NCBI RefSeq assembly: GCF_026626705.1
Contig: NZ_JAPNKC010000001.1
Location: 9,442,001 to 9,506,000, forward strand
DNA: 64,000 nt
Direction of reading: 5' to 3'
Origin: Pyxidicoccus sp. MSG2
GTDB taxonomy: Bacteria; Myxococcota; Myxococcia; Myxococcales; Myxococcaceae
Shown here: piece after piece, positions 33,153 to 41,953 of the stretch
How the letters are laid out: the number at the start of each line of letters is the position of its first letter
Numbering within the stretch: the first letter of the stretch is position 1
Position numbers and translations under genes: made by a program
The notes under the pieces: model-generated
The model's input: only the letters and a program-made list of their open reading frames with translations
What the model was told of the DNA's origin: nothing
Databases searched by the model: none

Positions 33153-34247
33153 ATGAAGGCTGCTGTGTGTTTCGAGAAGGACAAGCTGACCATCGACGAC
33201 GTCCGCCTCGACGCGCCGAGGGCCCAGGAAGTCCTCGTCCGCATGGTCGCGTGTGGCGTCTGTCACACGGACCTGTCGGTGCTGAACGGCACCGTGAAGA
33301 TGAAGCTGCCATGCGTGCTGGGCCACGAGGGCGCGGGCATCGTCGAGGAAGTGGGCGAGGGCGTCACCCACGTGAAGAAGGGCGACAAGGTCGTCCTCTC
33401 GTGGGTGGCCCAGTGCGGTGAGTGCTACTACTGCCGCATCCAGCGCCCCAACCTGTGCGTGCTCGGGGAGAAGATCAACGCGAGCAACCGGATGCCGGAC
33501 GGCAGCACCCGGCTGCGCAAGGGGGAGCAGGACCTGAACGTCTTCTCCGCGTTGGGGGCCCTGGCCGAGTACGCCGTCGTCCACGCGCGCGCGGCGGTAC
33601 GGCTCCCCGCCGACGCTCCGCTGGACAAGGCGGCGCTGATTGGCTGCGCGGTGGCGACGGGCGTGGGGGCGGTGTTCAACACCGCCGAGATGCCGCCGGG
33701 CCAGACGGTGGCGGTGTTCGGCGCCGGTGGCGTGGGGCTGAACATCATCCAGGGCGCGGTGATTGCCGGGGCGGAGCGCATCATCGCGGTGGACGTCCAC
33801 CCGAAGAAGCTCGAGCTGGCGAAGGTCTTCGGCGCGACGGACGTGGTCGACGCGAAGGCCGGGGACCCGGTCGCCGCCATCCGCGAGCTGACGCACGGCC
33901 GTGGCGCGGACTATGCCTACGAGGCCGTCGGCCGCAAGGAGACCATCGAGCAGGCCTATATGTGCACGCGCAAGGCGGGCACCTGTGTCGTCGTCGGCGT
34001 GGGCAGCGTGAAGGAGCAGATCAGCCTCAACGTCTTCGTGCTGCCCCTCTTCGAGAAGCGGCTGCTCGGCTCCTGGTTCGGCACGGCGGACGTGCACCGG
34101 GACATGCCGAAGCTGCTCGGCCTCTACACGCAGGGGAAGCTCAAGCTCGATGAGCTGGTGACGACCACCTACAAGCTCGACCAGCTCGACGCGGCCTTCG
34201 CTGACATGCAGAGCGGGGCGAATGCCCGCGGCGTCGTCCTCTTCTGA
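33153..34247 (+). CDS. Zinc-dependent alcohol dehydrogenase
   Basis: 364 residues of the medium-chain family. Catalytic zinc ligands are Cys in A-C-G-V-C-H-T-D and His-Glu in G-H-E-G-A-G. The structural-zinc loop C-G-E-C-Y-Y-C-x7-C is complete, and the NAD site is G-A-G-G-V-G. Last gene of the plus-strand catabolic operon, followed by a 9-bp hairpin. Likely oxidises a primary or diol alcohol to the aldehyde for the neighbouring dehydrogenase. Confidence 0.93.
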   Translation: MKAAVCFEKDKLTIDDVRLDAPRAQEVLVRMVACGVCHTDLSVLNGTVKMKLPCVLGHEGAGIVEEVGEGVTHVKKGDKVVLSWVAQCGECYYCRIQRPNLCVLGEKINASNRMPDGSTRLRKGEQDLNVFSALGALAEYAVVHARAAVRLPADAPLDKAALIGCAVATGVGAVFNTAEMPPGQTVAVFGAGGVGLNIIQGAVIAGAERIIAVDVHPKKLELAKVFGATDVVDAKAGDPVAAIRELTHGRGADYAYEAVGRKETIEQAYMCTRKAGTCVVVGVGSVKEQISLNVFVLPLFEKRLLGSWFGTADVHRDMPKLLGLYTQGKLKLDELVTTTYKLDQLDAAFADMQSGANARGVVLF

Positions 34248-34254
34248 GCGGCGC

Positions 34255-34280
34255 GCCACGGGCGCCCTGAAGCCCGTGGC
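34255..34280. terminator. Hairpin between convergent ADH and M20 genes
   Basis: GCCACGGGC (34255-34263) and GCCCGTGGC (34272-34280), a perfect 9-bp stem with an 8-nt loop, lie in the 47-bp gap between the two stops. It may serve both directions. Confidence 0.65.
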
Positions 34281-34294
34281 GTCCGGCTCCCGCT

Positions 34295-35614
34295 TCAGGG
34301 TTTGCCGAGCAGCTCCAGCGCGGCGGTGGTCAGCGTGGTGACACCGGTGCGCAGCGAGCGCTCGCGGTCCGGCGCATAGAGGGGCGAGTGCGCGGAGGGC
34401 AGCGCTTCTCCCGCGGCCTGGGCCTGGGCGAGGCGCTTGGGCTCGGTGATGCCGAGCCAGAGCATGACGGCGGGAATGCCCGTGCGGCCGTACTCGGCGA
34501 AGTCCTCGCCGCCCATGACGGGCTGCGTTTCACTCAGGTTCTGCGGGCCGAGTACGCGGCCCACCGCGCCCACCAGCCGCTTCGTCAACTCCGGGTCGTT
34601 GAAGTTCGCGGGCGTGCCCTCGGTGACGGCGATGTCGGGCGTGCGGGGCGCGTTGGCGGCCAGGGCCTCCGCCTTCGTCACGCGCTCGATGCCGGCCAGC
34701 AGGACCTTTCGCACCTCGGGCTTGTACGTGCGCAGCGTGAGCTGGAGCTTCACGTCGTCCGGGATGATGTTGTGCTTGGTGCCGCCGTGGATGGAGCCCA
34801 CCGTCAGCACCGCGGGCTCCAGCGGGTGTTTCTCGCGGCTGATGAGCGTCTGCAGCGAGAGGATGGTGCGCGCCGCCATCACCACCGGGTCCACCGTGGT
34901 GTGCGGATACGCGCCGTGCCCGCCCTTGCCGTAGAGCGTGATGTCGATGGAGTCCACGCTCGCCATCGAATAGCCGGGGGTGAACTGCACCGTCCCCGAC
35001 GCCGCGGTGCCCACGGTGTGCATGGCGACGGCGAAGTCCGGCTTGGGGAAGCGCTTGAAGAGGCCGTCCGCCAGCATGGCCCGGGCGCCCGCGCCAAGCT
35101 CCTCGGCTGGCTGCCCCACCAGCATCACCGTGCCGCGCCACTTGTCCTTCGACTTCGCGAGCAGCGTGGCCGTCCCCAGCCACGACGTCATGTGCACGTC
35201 ATGTCCGCACGCGTGCATCACCGACACCGTGCTTCCCGACGCGTCCTTCACCTTCACCTGGCTGGCGTAGGGCAGCCCCGTCTTCTCCTCCACCGGCAGC
35301 GCATCCAGGTCCGTGCGCAGCATCACGGTGGGGCCCTTGCCGTTGCGGAGCAGCGCGACGATGCCGTGGCCGCCCACCTTCGGCGTCACCTCGTAGCCCA
35401 GCTTGCGCAGGCGCTCCGCGAGCTTCGCCGCCGTCTTCTCTTCCTGTTGCGACAGCTCGGGCGACTGGTGCAGGTCGCGGTAGAGCGCATCCAGGTCGGG
35501 ATAGATGGCGTCGATGCCGCCGAGGACGGGGGAGGGCGGCTCCGCCGCGAGGGCACCACCGCCGGGCACGGCGGCGCAGGCGAAGAGGGCGGCAAGCAGG
35601 GGGAGCGATTTCAC
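34295..35614 (-). CDS. Exported M20 amidohydrolase/carboxypeptidase
   Basis: 439 residues from GTG 35614, chosen because it gives a signal peptide (V-K-S-L-P-L-L-A-A-L-F-A-C-A-A) and has AGGAGA upstream; the longer frame would hide the signal. The M20D-type zinc site is visible: H-A-C-G-H-D-V-H-M, Q-P-A-E-E-L-G, and a late G-G-E-D-F-A-E-Y. Family members remove acyl groups from amino acids or peptides (hippurate, IAA-amino acids). Periplasmic or secreted, substrate unknown. The interspersed repeat at 35640 lies just upstream of its start. Confidence 0.9.
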   Translation of the reverse strand: MKSLPLLAALFACAAVPGGGALAAEPPSPVLGGIDAIYPDLDALYRDLHQSPELSQQEEKTAAKLAERLRKLGYEVTPKVGGHGIVALLRNGKGPTVMLRTDLDALPVEEKTGLPYASQVKVKDASGSTVSVMHACGHDVHMTSWLGTATLLAKSKDKWRGTVMLVGQPAEELGAGARAMLADGLFKRFPKPDFAVAMHTVGTAASGTVQFTPGYSMASVDSIDITLYGKGGHGAYPHTTVDPVVMAARTILSLQTLISREKHPLEPAVLTVGSIHGGTKHNIIPDDVKLQLTLRTYKPEVRKVLLAGIERVTKAEALAANAPRTPDIAVTEGTPANFNDPELTKRLVGAVGRVLGPQNLSETQPVMGGEDFAEYGRTGIPAVMLWLGITEPKRLAQAQAAGEALPSAHSPLYAPDRERSLRTGVTTLTTAALELLGKP

Positions 35615-35639
35615 CGGGCGGTCTCCTGTCCGAGGGGCT

Positions 35640-35696
35640 GTAGGGCAGGCAATAGAGCACACCTTGCCGCGGAGCGTTGAGGCGGGCCAACCGGGG
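35640..35696 (-). repeat. 57-bp interspersed repeat, copy A
   Basis: Matches 45115-45171 at 50 of 57 positions with no gaps. It lies 26 bp before the M20 start codon on the minus strand, a position like that of copy B relative to its own downstream gene. Confidence 0.75.
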
Positions 35697-35740
35697 CCAA
35701 CGCTCTACGAGTGGCGCAAGGGACGGCCCCCTGCACAGGA

Positions 35741-35778
35741 GCGCGCCCCCTCCCCGGAGGAGCGGGGAGGGGGCGCGC
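35741..35778 (-). terminator. Perfect 15-bp hairpin after the trypsin-like gene
   Basis: GCGCGCCCCCTCCCC (35741-35755) pairs perfectly with GGGGAGGGGGCGCGC (35764-35778) around an 8-nt loop. It sits 55 bp after the protease stop, with no T-run. Confidence 0.65.
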
Positions 35779-35833
35779 ACGGGGGGCAGGGCCGAAGCCG
35801 GACTGAGGGCGCCGGCCTGCCTGCAGAGCCGGG

Positions 35834-37573
35834 TCAGAGTGAGAGGAATCGCTGCCACGGCTGCGAGGCGTTGCGGGTCGCGTCGAGAAGCCGCGGGCGA
35901 ACGCTGCGGGACCAGCCGTAGCGCTCGGTGAAGCCGTTCGGAGCCGGGTCGAAGGTGATGAAGGGAACCGCGCCTGCCGCCGATGACCGAACCGAGCCGC
36001 CCCAGCTGGAGCCCGTCGTACCTTTCACACAGTACAAGTCGCTTCGCCCGTCCGCGTCGGCGTCCATGATGGAGAGTTTGTCGCCGGCTTTGCACGCATC
36101 AGAGGGAATGCCCGGGCTCTCGCCGACATAGATGTGAGAGTCGATATTGGTGAACGGGAACCCACTCGCGGCCGCGAAATCAACCTGGAGATCTCCGTTG
36201 CTTCGAGTCACACAGAGGAGGTCGGTGCGACGGTCACCATTGAAGTCGCCGAGGTAGAGCTTCGCGCCGGCATGTGTGCAGTACACCGTGTACAGATACT
36301 CGTCCGAGTACGTGACGAAGTCGAACGTTCCATCCGCCGCTGCGTAGTCGATCCAGATCCGGTCCGGATCCTTGCAGAGCAGGTCGGTGCGCCCATCCCC
36401 GTTGAAGTCACCGGTGTAGAGCTGGGCGTTCGCGTGCGTGCAGTAGACGACGTCGTTTCGGATCCAACCGCCGGAGTACGTCCCGTCCGTCTGGCCGAAC
36501 AGCACCTGGAAGCCCTGCACCGAAGGACGCCGGCACGCGATGTCGGAGCGGTCGTCGTTGTTGAAGTCTCCGACGTAGACCTCGCTGTCCGAGGAAGCGC
36601 AGTGCGTACTCGCGACGGTGCCGCTCGCGACGACTCGCCGATTCGTGTTTCGCGCGAAGCGCACCACCCCGGCAGCAGGGTCGGCGCAGATGGCATCGAG
36701 ATCGCCGTCGCCGTCGGGGTCCGCCCAGTACAACTGGGCCGCGCTCGGGCACCACGTGCTCGAGAACGAGATGTCGCTCGTCGTCGTGCCCCACGTCGCC
36801 ATGATGTTCTGGATTTGCGTGCGGACCTGCACGACGTTGCCGAAGATGTCACCCACTCCGCTGTTGACACCCCATATCGCTCCGCCCGAGCTCGCGGTGC
36901 CGAGCCGCGCAGGTCCGCCCGAATCGCCCCTGCAGAGCGCCTGCGTGCTGCCGAACGCACCCTGGAAGAAGCGCATCGTCCCGCTACCGGCACCGGTGTC
37001 CCAGTTGGTGCAGCCCTTGCCCCAGATCGTCACGGTCGCGCCCGTCGCCGGCATCGCGGTCGCGAGCGTCGGGAACGTGCTGATGAAGGTCGACGGGACC
37101 GAGGTCGCCAGTCGCGCCAGCACGACGTCCGGAGCTCCGAGGAGCGTATCCGAGCTGAAGTCGAAGATGCGGTCGACGACGAAGACGGCGCCGCCCATCG
37201 TGCCCCAGTTGACGCCGTCGGTCGAAGTCCTGACGACGAACCCGGTGTCACGGTTCAACGGGTCGTTGATGGCTTCTTGATGATTCCAACAGTGCGCAGC
37301 GGCGAGAACCCAGTTGGGTCCGATGAGCGTGCCAGTGCATCCGCCCAGAAAATCCACCAGCTCAGGCCGGTGGCCCGCCGTCCCTCCAATCAGCGGTTCG
37401 CTCGCGCTCCCGACGGATTCGTCGCCGTCGAACGCGTCGTCAGCGAGCTCGGCCTCCTGGCCCGCGCCGAGCATACAGCCCGAGGTCAATGCGGCTGCGA
37501 GCGCGAGGCCATGCGTCCACGACAGTCGTGGGCGTGAGGATGCTTGTCCTTCGTAACTTCCGTGCTTGAACAT
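35834..37573 (-). CDS. Secreted trypsin-like serine protease with FG-GAP/VCBS repeats
   Basis: 579 residues after GGAGACATC. A signal peptide ends near A-L-T-S-G-C. The S1 peptidase domain (about 60-270) has the complete triad: A-A-A-H-C, the Asp in D-V-V-L-A-R-L, and G-D-S-G-G-P. The rest consists of about four repeats of the type D-x-N-x-D/N-x-R-x-D-L-x-C (for example G-D-F-N-G-D-G-R-T-D-L-L-C), calcium-binding FG-GAP-like blades. The gene is clearly poorer in GC than its neighbours (two sampled 60-nt stretches are 55-57%), suggesting recent transfer. It may attack prey or matrix proteins. Confidence 0.9.
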   Translation of the reverse strand: MFKHGSYEGQASSRPRLSWTHGLALAAALTSGCMLGAGQEAELADDAFDGDESVGSASEPLIGGTAGHRPELVDFLGGCTGTLIGPNWVLAAAHCWNHQEAINDPLNRDTGFVVRTSTDGVNWGTMGGAVFVVDRIFDFSSDTLLGAPDVVLARLATSVPSTFISTFPTLATAMPATGATVTIWGKGCTNWDTGAGSGTMRFFQGAFGSTQALCRGDSGGPARLGTASSGGAIWGVNSGVGDIFGNVVQVRTQIQNIMATWGTTTSDISFSSTWCPSAAQLYWADPDGDGDLDAICADPAAGVVRFARNTNRRVVASGTVASTHCASSDSEVYVGDFNNDDRSDIACRRPSVQGFQVLFGQTDGTYSGGWIRNDVVYCTHANAQLYTGDFNGDGRTDLLCKDPDRIWIDYAAADGTFDFVTYSDEYLYTVYCTHAGAKLYLGDFNGDRRTDLLCVTRSNGDLQVDFAAASGFPFTNIDSHIYVGESPGIPSDACKAGDKLSIMDADADGRSDLYCVKGTTGSSWGGSVRSSAAGAVPFITFDPAPNGFTERYGWSRSVRPRLLDATRNASQPWQRFLSL

Positions 37574-37625
37574 GATGTCTCCAGAGAAGGCGCACTTCGT
37601 GCGCCGGGAACGACGCGCGAGTGGA

Positions 37626-38399
37626 TCAGTTGCAGGTCTTGCCGCAGACGCTGGAGACCGCGTTCTTGCAGGTGTTGTCCCAGGCGTTGTTGCAGCAGTA
37701 CGGGTCGGCCGCGCAGATGCGCGACACGCAGCTCGGTGAGAGCGTCGGGGCGTCGCAGTTGGAGGTCAGCGGGCCGCCGGTCGTGCACAGCGTATGCGAG
37801 CAGCTGTTTCTCACACACGCCATGCTGTTGCCCACCGAGAAGACCTTGTTCACGCAGAGGGAGTCCCACGAGTTGTTGCAGCAGAACGGGTCGGCGGCGC
37901 AGACCGCCGACACGGCGCTGCCGCAGAGCGGATGCAGCTTCGTGCCCGTGGCGCACTTGTCGTGCGCGCCGCAGATCTCACTGAGGGGCGACGCGTCGAC
38001 CTGGACGTGGCACGTGCCATTGGCGTAGCCGCCGGAGCGATTGATGCGCACGCGGACACGGCAATCCCTGGCGTCGGGCGAGGCCCAGTCGATGGCAGAG
38101 CAGCTGCCATTCCCGACGTTCCACACGTTGAAGAAGTTGCGCACGTAGTCCCCCCCACAGGCCGTGCCCATGAGGATTTCGTACTCCCCGGGGAACAGGT
38201 CGCCACCATGGTTGTGGGTGCCGTAGAAGACCGTGAGGGCCTGCTCCGTCGTGGTCACCTCTTCTGGAACGTCGGTCCCCCGGCCAGACTCCTCCAGGTC
38301 CGGAGTCGTGGCGTCGTCGACGCCGCCGCACCCCATGGCGAGCGCAAGGGTCAGGGCGAGCATGCTTCCAAGGCCGGAACGACAACTGCGTGTCCTCAT
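37626..38399 (-). CDS. Cys-rich lipoprotein with two C-A-A-D-P-x-C-C repeats
   Basis: 257 residues, ATG 38399 after GAGGAGAA. Lipobox-like A-M-G-C follows the signal helix. The C-terminal half has two matching modules, each with S-x-V/I-C-A-A-D-P-x-C-C-N-N-x-W-D-x-x-C, a repeat seen in many secreted myxobacterial proteins and presumably disulphide-stabilised. A G-T-H-N-H-G-G-D-L segment begins the mature domain. Function unknown. Separated by 52 bp from the protease gene, it is upstream on the same strand, so the two may be co-transcribed. Confidence 0.8.
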   Translation of the reverse strand: MRTRSCRSGLGSMLALTLALAMGCGGVDDATTPDLEESGRGTDVPEEVTTTEQALTVFYGTHNHGGDLFPGEYEILMGTACGGDYVRNFFNVWNVGNGSCSAIDWASPDARDCRVRVRINRSGGYANGTCHVQVDASPLSEICGAHDKCATGTKLHPLCGSAVSAVCAADPFCCNNSWDSLCVNKVFSVGNSMACVRNSCSHTLCTTGGPLTSNCDAPTLSPSCVSRICAADPYCCNNAWDNTCKNAVSSVCGKTCN

Positions 38400-38588
38400 G
38401 TGTTCTCCTCGTGGGTGGACGGCCCCGCTCAGGGGGGGCCGTCGAGTCGATCCGCGGTGGATCTCCCTCGGGAAGAGCAACCCTCGTGCCGTGGTTGGAG
38501 GGCGCGAGCCGCGGTCCATGGGCCGCTCCGCAGCCGGTGCTCGTGCCAGCCTTGCATTGCTTTGCAACACTTGCCGTCCCGCTCCGGC

Positions 38589-38615
38589 GGGCCTGTGCAA
38601 CAGTTGCACAGGCCC
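38589..38615. promoter_or_regulatory. 27-bp near-perfect palindrome upstream of the TPR kinase
   Basis: GGGCCTGTGCAAC-A-GTTGCACAGGCCC has perfect 13-bp arms with one central base, 55 bp before the kinase ATG. To its left (38550-38580) three TTGCA/TGCAAC-type motifs recur. It is an operator or a very stable hairpin; the gap to the divergent Cys-rich lipoprotein is 270 bp in total, with no gene visible. Confidence 0.55.
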
Positions 38616-38669
38616 GTCGGCACGAGCGGGGCATGTCGTCGCCGGTCCGGCGTGGGGTAACGTGGGGCC

Positions 38670-41600
38670 ATGCCGGCTTCTGGCAAGGGTGAACGGCCTC
38701 GGGGCCCGACCGCGGCGGATGGCTCGCGCCGCGAGATCCTGCCGACCGTCTCCGTTGCCGCGGAGAAGGGCTCCCAGGAGGCGGAGACTCCGGCAACCCC
38801 ACCCGCCCCGGACGCGGACGAGGCGCTCCCCCTCTCCAACTGGGAGCGGTATGAGCTCCTCGGGCGGCTCGGCCGCGGAGGCATGGGAGACGTCTACAAG
38901 GCCCGTGACAGGCGCCTGGGCCGGCTCGTCGCGCTCAAGTTCATCCGTGGGGATGACCCTCGCAGGGCCAGGCGCTTGCTCCAGGAAGCCCGCGCGCTGG
39001 CGCGCATCGACCACCCCAACGTGTGCAGGGTCCTGGAGACCGGCGAGGTGGGCGAGAAGGCCTATATCGCCATGCAGCTCGTCGACGGGCAGCGGCTTGA
39101 CCATGCCTCCGCCGGGATGTCCCCGCACGAAAAGGTGCAGGTGATGCGGGAGGTGGCCGCGGCGGTCCACGAGGCACACCGGCTGGGCCTCATCCACCGG
39201 GACCTGAAGCCCGCCAACATCATGGTCACCCGGGAGGACGACGGGCGCTGCGTCCCCATGGTGATGGACTTCGGCCTGGCGCACGAGCTCAGCCAGGAGC
39301 ACGGCCTCACCGAAAGTGGCGCGTTGCTCGGCACGCCCGCGTACATGGCGCCGGAGCAGGCCCGGGGCGACGTGCCGGCCATCGACCGCCGCTCGGATGT
39401 CTACAGCCTGGGCGCCACGCTCTACGAGCTGCTCGGGGGCATGCCGCCCTTCGTCGGCGCCACGGTGGCCGGCACGCTGGCGAAGGTGCTCCACGAGGAG
39501 CCGCCGCCCCTGCGCGCGCGCGTGCCCTCGCTCGCGGTGGAGCTGGAGACCATCACCCTCAAGTGCCTGAGCAAGGACCCGGGCCAGCGCTACCCGTCCG
39601 CCCGGGCGCTCGCGGAGGACCTGGGGCGGTACATCGACGGCGAGCCCATCCTGGGGCAGCGGCCGGGCCTGCTCTACCGGTTGCGGCAGCGCGCCCGGAA
39701 GCACCGCTCGCTCGTGGCCGTCTCGGCGGTGTCGCTGGCGAGCATCCTGGTGCTGGCCATCGTCGGCGTGCGCTCGGGGCTCAGGGCCCGGCACGCCGAG
39801 CAGCAGTCCGCCAGCCGCGCGCTGCTGGCTGGCCAGCTGGGGCAGCAGATGAAGGAGATCGAATGGTTCCTGCGCGCGGCCTACATGATGCCGCTGCATG
39901 ACTCCCAGCGCGAGCAGCAGCTCGTCCGCGAGCGCATGGCGCAGATCTCCGCGCTCCCGCACGAGCTGGGCGCCCAGGGCGAGGGCGCGGTGCACTACGC
40001 GCTGGGACGCGGCCACCTGGCGATGCACGAGCTGGAGCAGGCCCTCCAGGAGCTGACGCGGGCGCAGGAGCAGGGCATGGACTCGCGCGAGCTGCACTAC
40101 GCGCGAGGCCGTGTGCTCGGCGAGCTGTACCACCAGGCCCTGGAGGATGCGCGGCGCAAGGGGGGCGGGGAGTGGGTGGCCGAGCGGCAGCGGGTGCTCG
40201 AGCGGCGGTTCCTCGTGCCGGCGCTGGAGTCGCTCGAGCGCAGCCGGGGGCTCCAGCTGGAGTCGCCTCGCTACCTCGAGGGGCTCATCGCCCTCTACCG
40301 CCGGCAATATGACGCGGCAGCGCGGGCGGCGGCCCTGGCCTCGGAGGAGGCGCCGTGGATGTACGAGGCCCGGAAGCTCGCCGGGGATGTGGCCCATGCC
40401 CAGGCGATGGAGCAGCTGGAGCGGGGCGAGTACGACGCGGCGCGCGCCACCTTCCAGCGCGCCCTGGGCCTGTACGAGCAGGCGCTCGCCCAGGGGCGGA
40501 GCGACGTGCGCAACTACGAAGCGCTCGCGGAGGTGTGGCTGCAACTGGCGGAGCTGGACAAGCGGCAGGGGCGCTCGCGGAAGGAGGCGCTGGAGAAGGC
40601 CCTGGCGCTGGGGGACCAGGTCCTCCAGGCGGCTCCCCGGCGCGCGCGGGGGTACACCAAGAAGGCCTGGCTGCTGATGCACTGGTACCGGCTGATGAAC
40701 TTCCAGGAAGGCGGCCAGGACCCGAAGCCCATCCTCGCCGACTGGATTGCGACCGCCGCCCAGGCCGCGAAGCTGGACCCCGGCGATGTCCAGGCCTACG
40801 ACACCCTGGGCTATGGCCACTTCATGCGCGGGCTCCAGGACGCGCGCGAGGGCAGAGAGCCGAATCCCGCCTGGGACGAGGCCATCACCTGGCTGACGCG
40901 CGCGCTCGAGCTCGAGCCCGACTATCCGTGGGGGCTCAATGACCTCGCGCTCGTCTTCCGCTGGAGGGGCAACCATCAGCGGGAGCACGGCCAGGACCCG
41001 CGTGAGGCCTACGCGCAGGCCGCGCGCCATCTCGAGCAGGCGGTGCGCAGCGACCCGAAGTACCTCTTCGCGCACTCGAACCTCGCGGACCTGTCCACCG
41101 CGGCCGCCGCGTACCTCCTCTCACGCGGGCTCGACCCGGGGGCGGAGCTCCAGAAGGCGCGCGAGGCCGGCGCGCGGGCGCTCGCCCTGGACGGCAACTT
41201 CTACTCGGCGCTGAACCATGTCGCGCTCGCGGAGCTCCTCCACGCGCGGCATCTCCTCGCCGTGGGCGCCGACCCGCGCGAGGTGCTGGAGCGGGCGTCC
41301 CATCACCTCGCTCGCTCGAAGAGCATCAACCCGGCCTTTGGACGGACGTACCTCTACCTCGCCATGGGGCACGAGCTGGAGGCGGTCCATGCGCTGATGG
41401 AGCGCGGAGAGCCCGGCTCCGAGCTCGCGGCGGGGCGGCAGGCCTTGCAGGAGGCCTACCGGTATGACTCGCGCTGCGCCGACTGCCACATCGCCGGCGC
41501 CCGGCTGGGACTGGTCGAGGCCACCTGGGCGGCGCGGCGGGGAAGGAGTCCCGTGCCGGTCCTCCAGCAGGCGCTCACCGAGGCCCGCCGGGCCGTGGCG

Positions 41601-41936
41601 CTGTACCCCTACTTCGAGGCGCACCAGGAGCTGGCGCGGGTCTGCTGGCGGCTGTCCGAAGCGCAGCCGGCGGCCCAGGCGCTCCCGGCCATCACCGAGG
41701 GGCTGGCGCAGGTGGACCTCGCGCTCCGGCTCGCTCCGGACCTGGCGGAGGCCCACGCCGTTCGCGGGGGGCTGCTGCTGGGCCGCGCACGGACGCTGCC
41801 TGGAGCGGCGGAGCGCCTCGAGCTCATCCGCCAGGCCCGCGCGGCGCTCGCGCGGGCCTTCGAGCTCAACCCGCTCCTCCGGCGGGAGTACGAGGCGCTG
41901 GTGCGCGACACGCAGGCGCTGGCCTCCGGGCCCTGA
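38670..41936 (+). CDS. Ser/Thr protein kinase with C-terminal TPR region
   Basis: 1088 residues. The kinase domain (about 51-330) is complete: G-R-G-G-M-G-D-V-Y, V-A-L-K-F, H-R-D-L-K-P-A-N, D-F-G, and A-P-E. A membrane helix lies near 350-370 (S-L-V-A-V-S-A-V-S-L-A-S-I-L-V-L-A-I-V-G-V). The remaining 700 residues are helical, with TPR-like pairs (A-L-E-L-E-P-D-Y-P-W-G-L-N-D-L-A and similar), for protein-protein contacts outside or inside the membrane. This is a common myxobacterial kinase design. Targets unknown. The start ATG follows GTGGGG. Confidence 0.93.
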   Translation: MPASGKGERPRGPTAADGSRREILPTVSVAAEKGSQEAETPATPPAPDADEALPLSNWERYELLGRLGRGGMGDVYKARDRRLGRLVALKFIRGDDPRRARRLLQEARALARIDHPNVCRVLETGEVGEKAYIAMQLVDGQRLDHASAGMSPHEKVQVMREVAAAVHEAHRLGLIHRDLKPANIMVTREDDGRCVPMVMDFGLAHELSQEHGLTESGALLGTPAYMAPEQARGDVPAIDRRSDVYSLGATLYELLGGMPPFVGATVAGTLAKVLHEEPPPLRARVPSLAVELETITLKCLSKDPGQRYPSARALAEDLGRYIDGEPILGQRPGLLYRLRQRARKHRSLVAVSAVSLASILVLAIVGVRSGLRARHAEQQSASRALLAGQLGQQMKEIEWFLRAAYMMPLHDSQREQQLVRERMAQISALPHELGAQGEGAVHYALGRGHLAMHELEQALQELTRAQEQGMDSRELHYARGRVLGELYHQALEDARRKGGGEWVAERQRVLERRFLVPALESLERSRGLQLESPRYLEGLIALYRRQYDAAARAAALASEEAPWMYEARKLAGDVAHAQAMEQLERGEYDAARATFQRALGLYEQALAQGRSDVRNYEALAEVWLQLAELDKRQGRSRKEALEKALALGDQVLQAAPRRARGYTKKAWLLMHWYRLMNFQEGGQDPKPILADWIATAAQAAKLDPGDVQAYDTLGYGHFMRGLQDAREGREPNPAWDEAITWLTRALELEPDYPWGLNDLALVFRWRGNHQREHGQDPREAYAQAARHLEQAVRSDPKYLFAHSNLADLSTAAAAYLLSRGLDPGAELQKAREAGARALALDGNFYSALNHVALAELLHARHLLAVGADPREVLERASHHLARSKSINPAFGRTYLYLAMGHELEAVHALMERGEPGSELAAGRQALQEAYRYDSRCADCHIAGARLGLVEATWAARRGRSPVPVLQQALTEARRAVALYPYFEAHQELARVCWRLSEAQPAAQALPAITEGLAQVDLALRLAPDLAEAHAVRGGLLLGRARTLPGAAERLELIRQARAALARAFELNPLLRREYEALVRDTQALASGP

Positions 41937-41953
41937 GGCCCGCGGCGGGCGCG

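Noticed and set aside
27764..34247. A complete phenylacetate or benzoate (box) pathway
   Set aside because: PaaH-like and thiolase genes are present, but no ring-activating, oxygenase or ring-opening genes occur in the window.
37626..41075. A 1149-codon open frame on the minus strand
   Set aside because: Only its 3' part (37626-38399) is a gene. The rest is the antisense of the Ser/Thr kinase, open because of high GC; its translation is low-complexity Arg/Gly/His/Leu.
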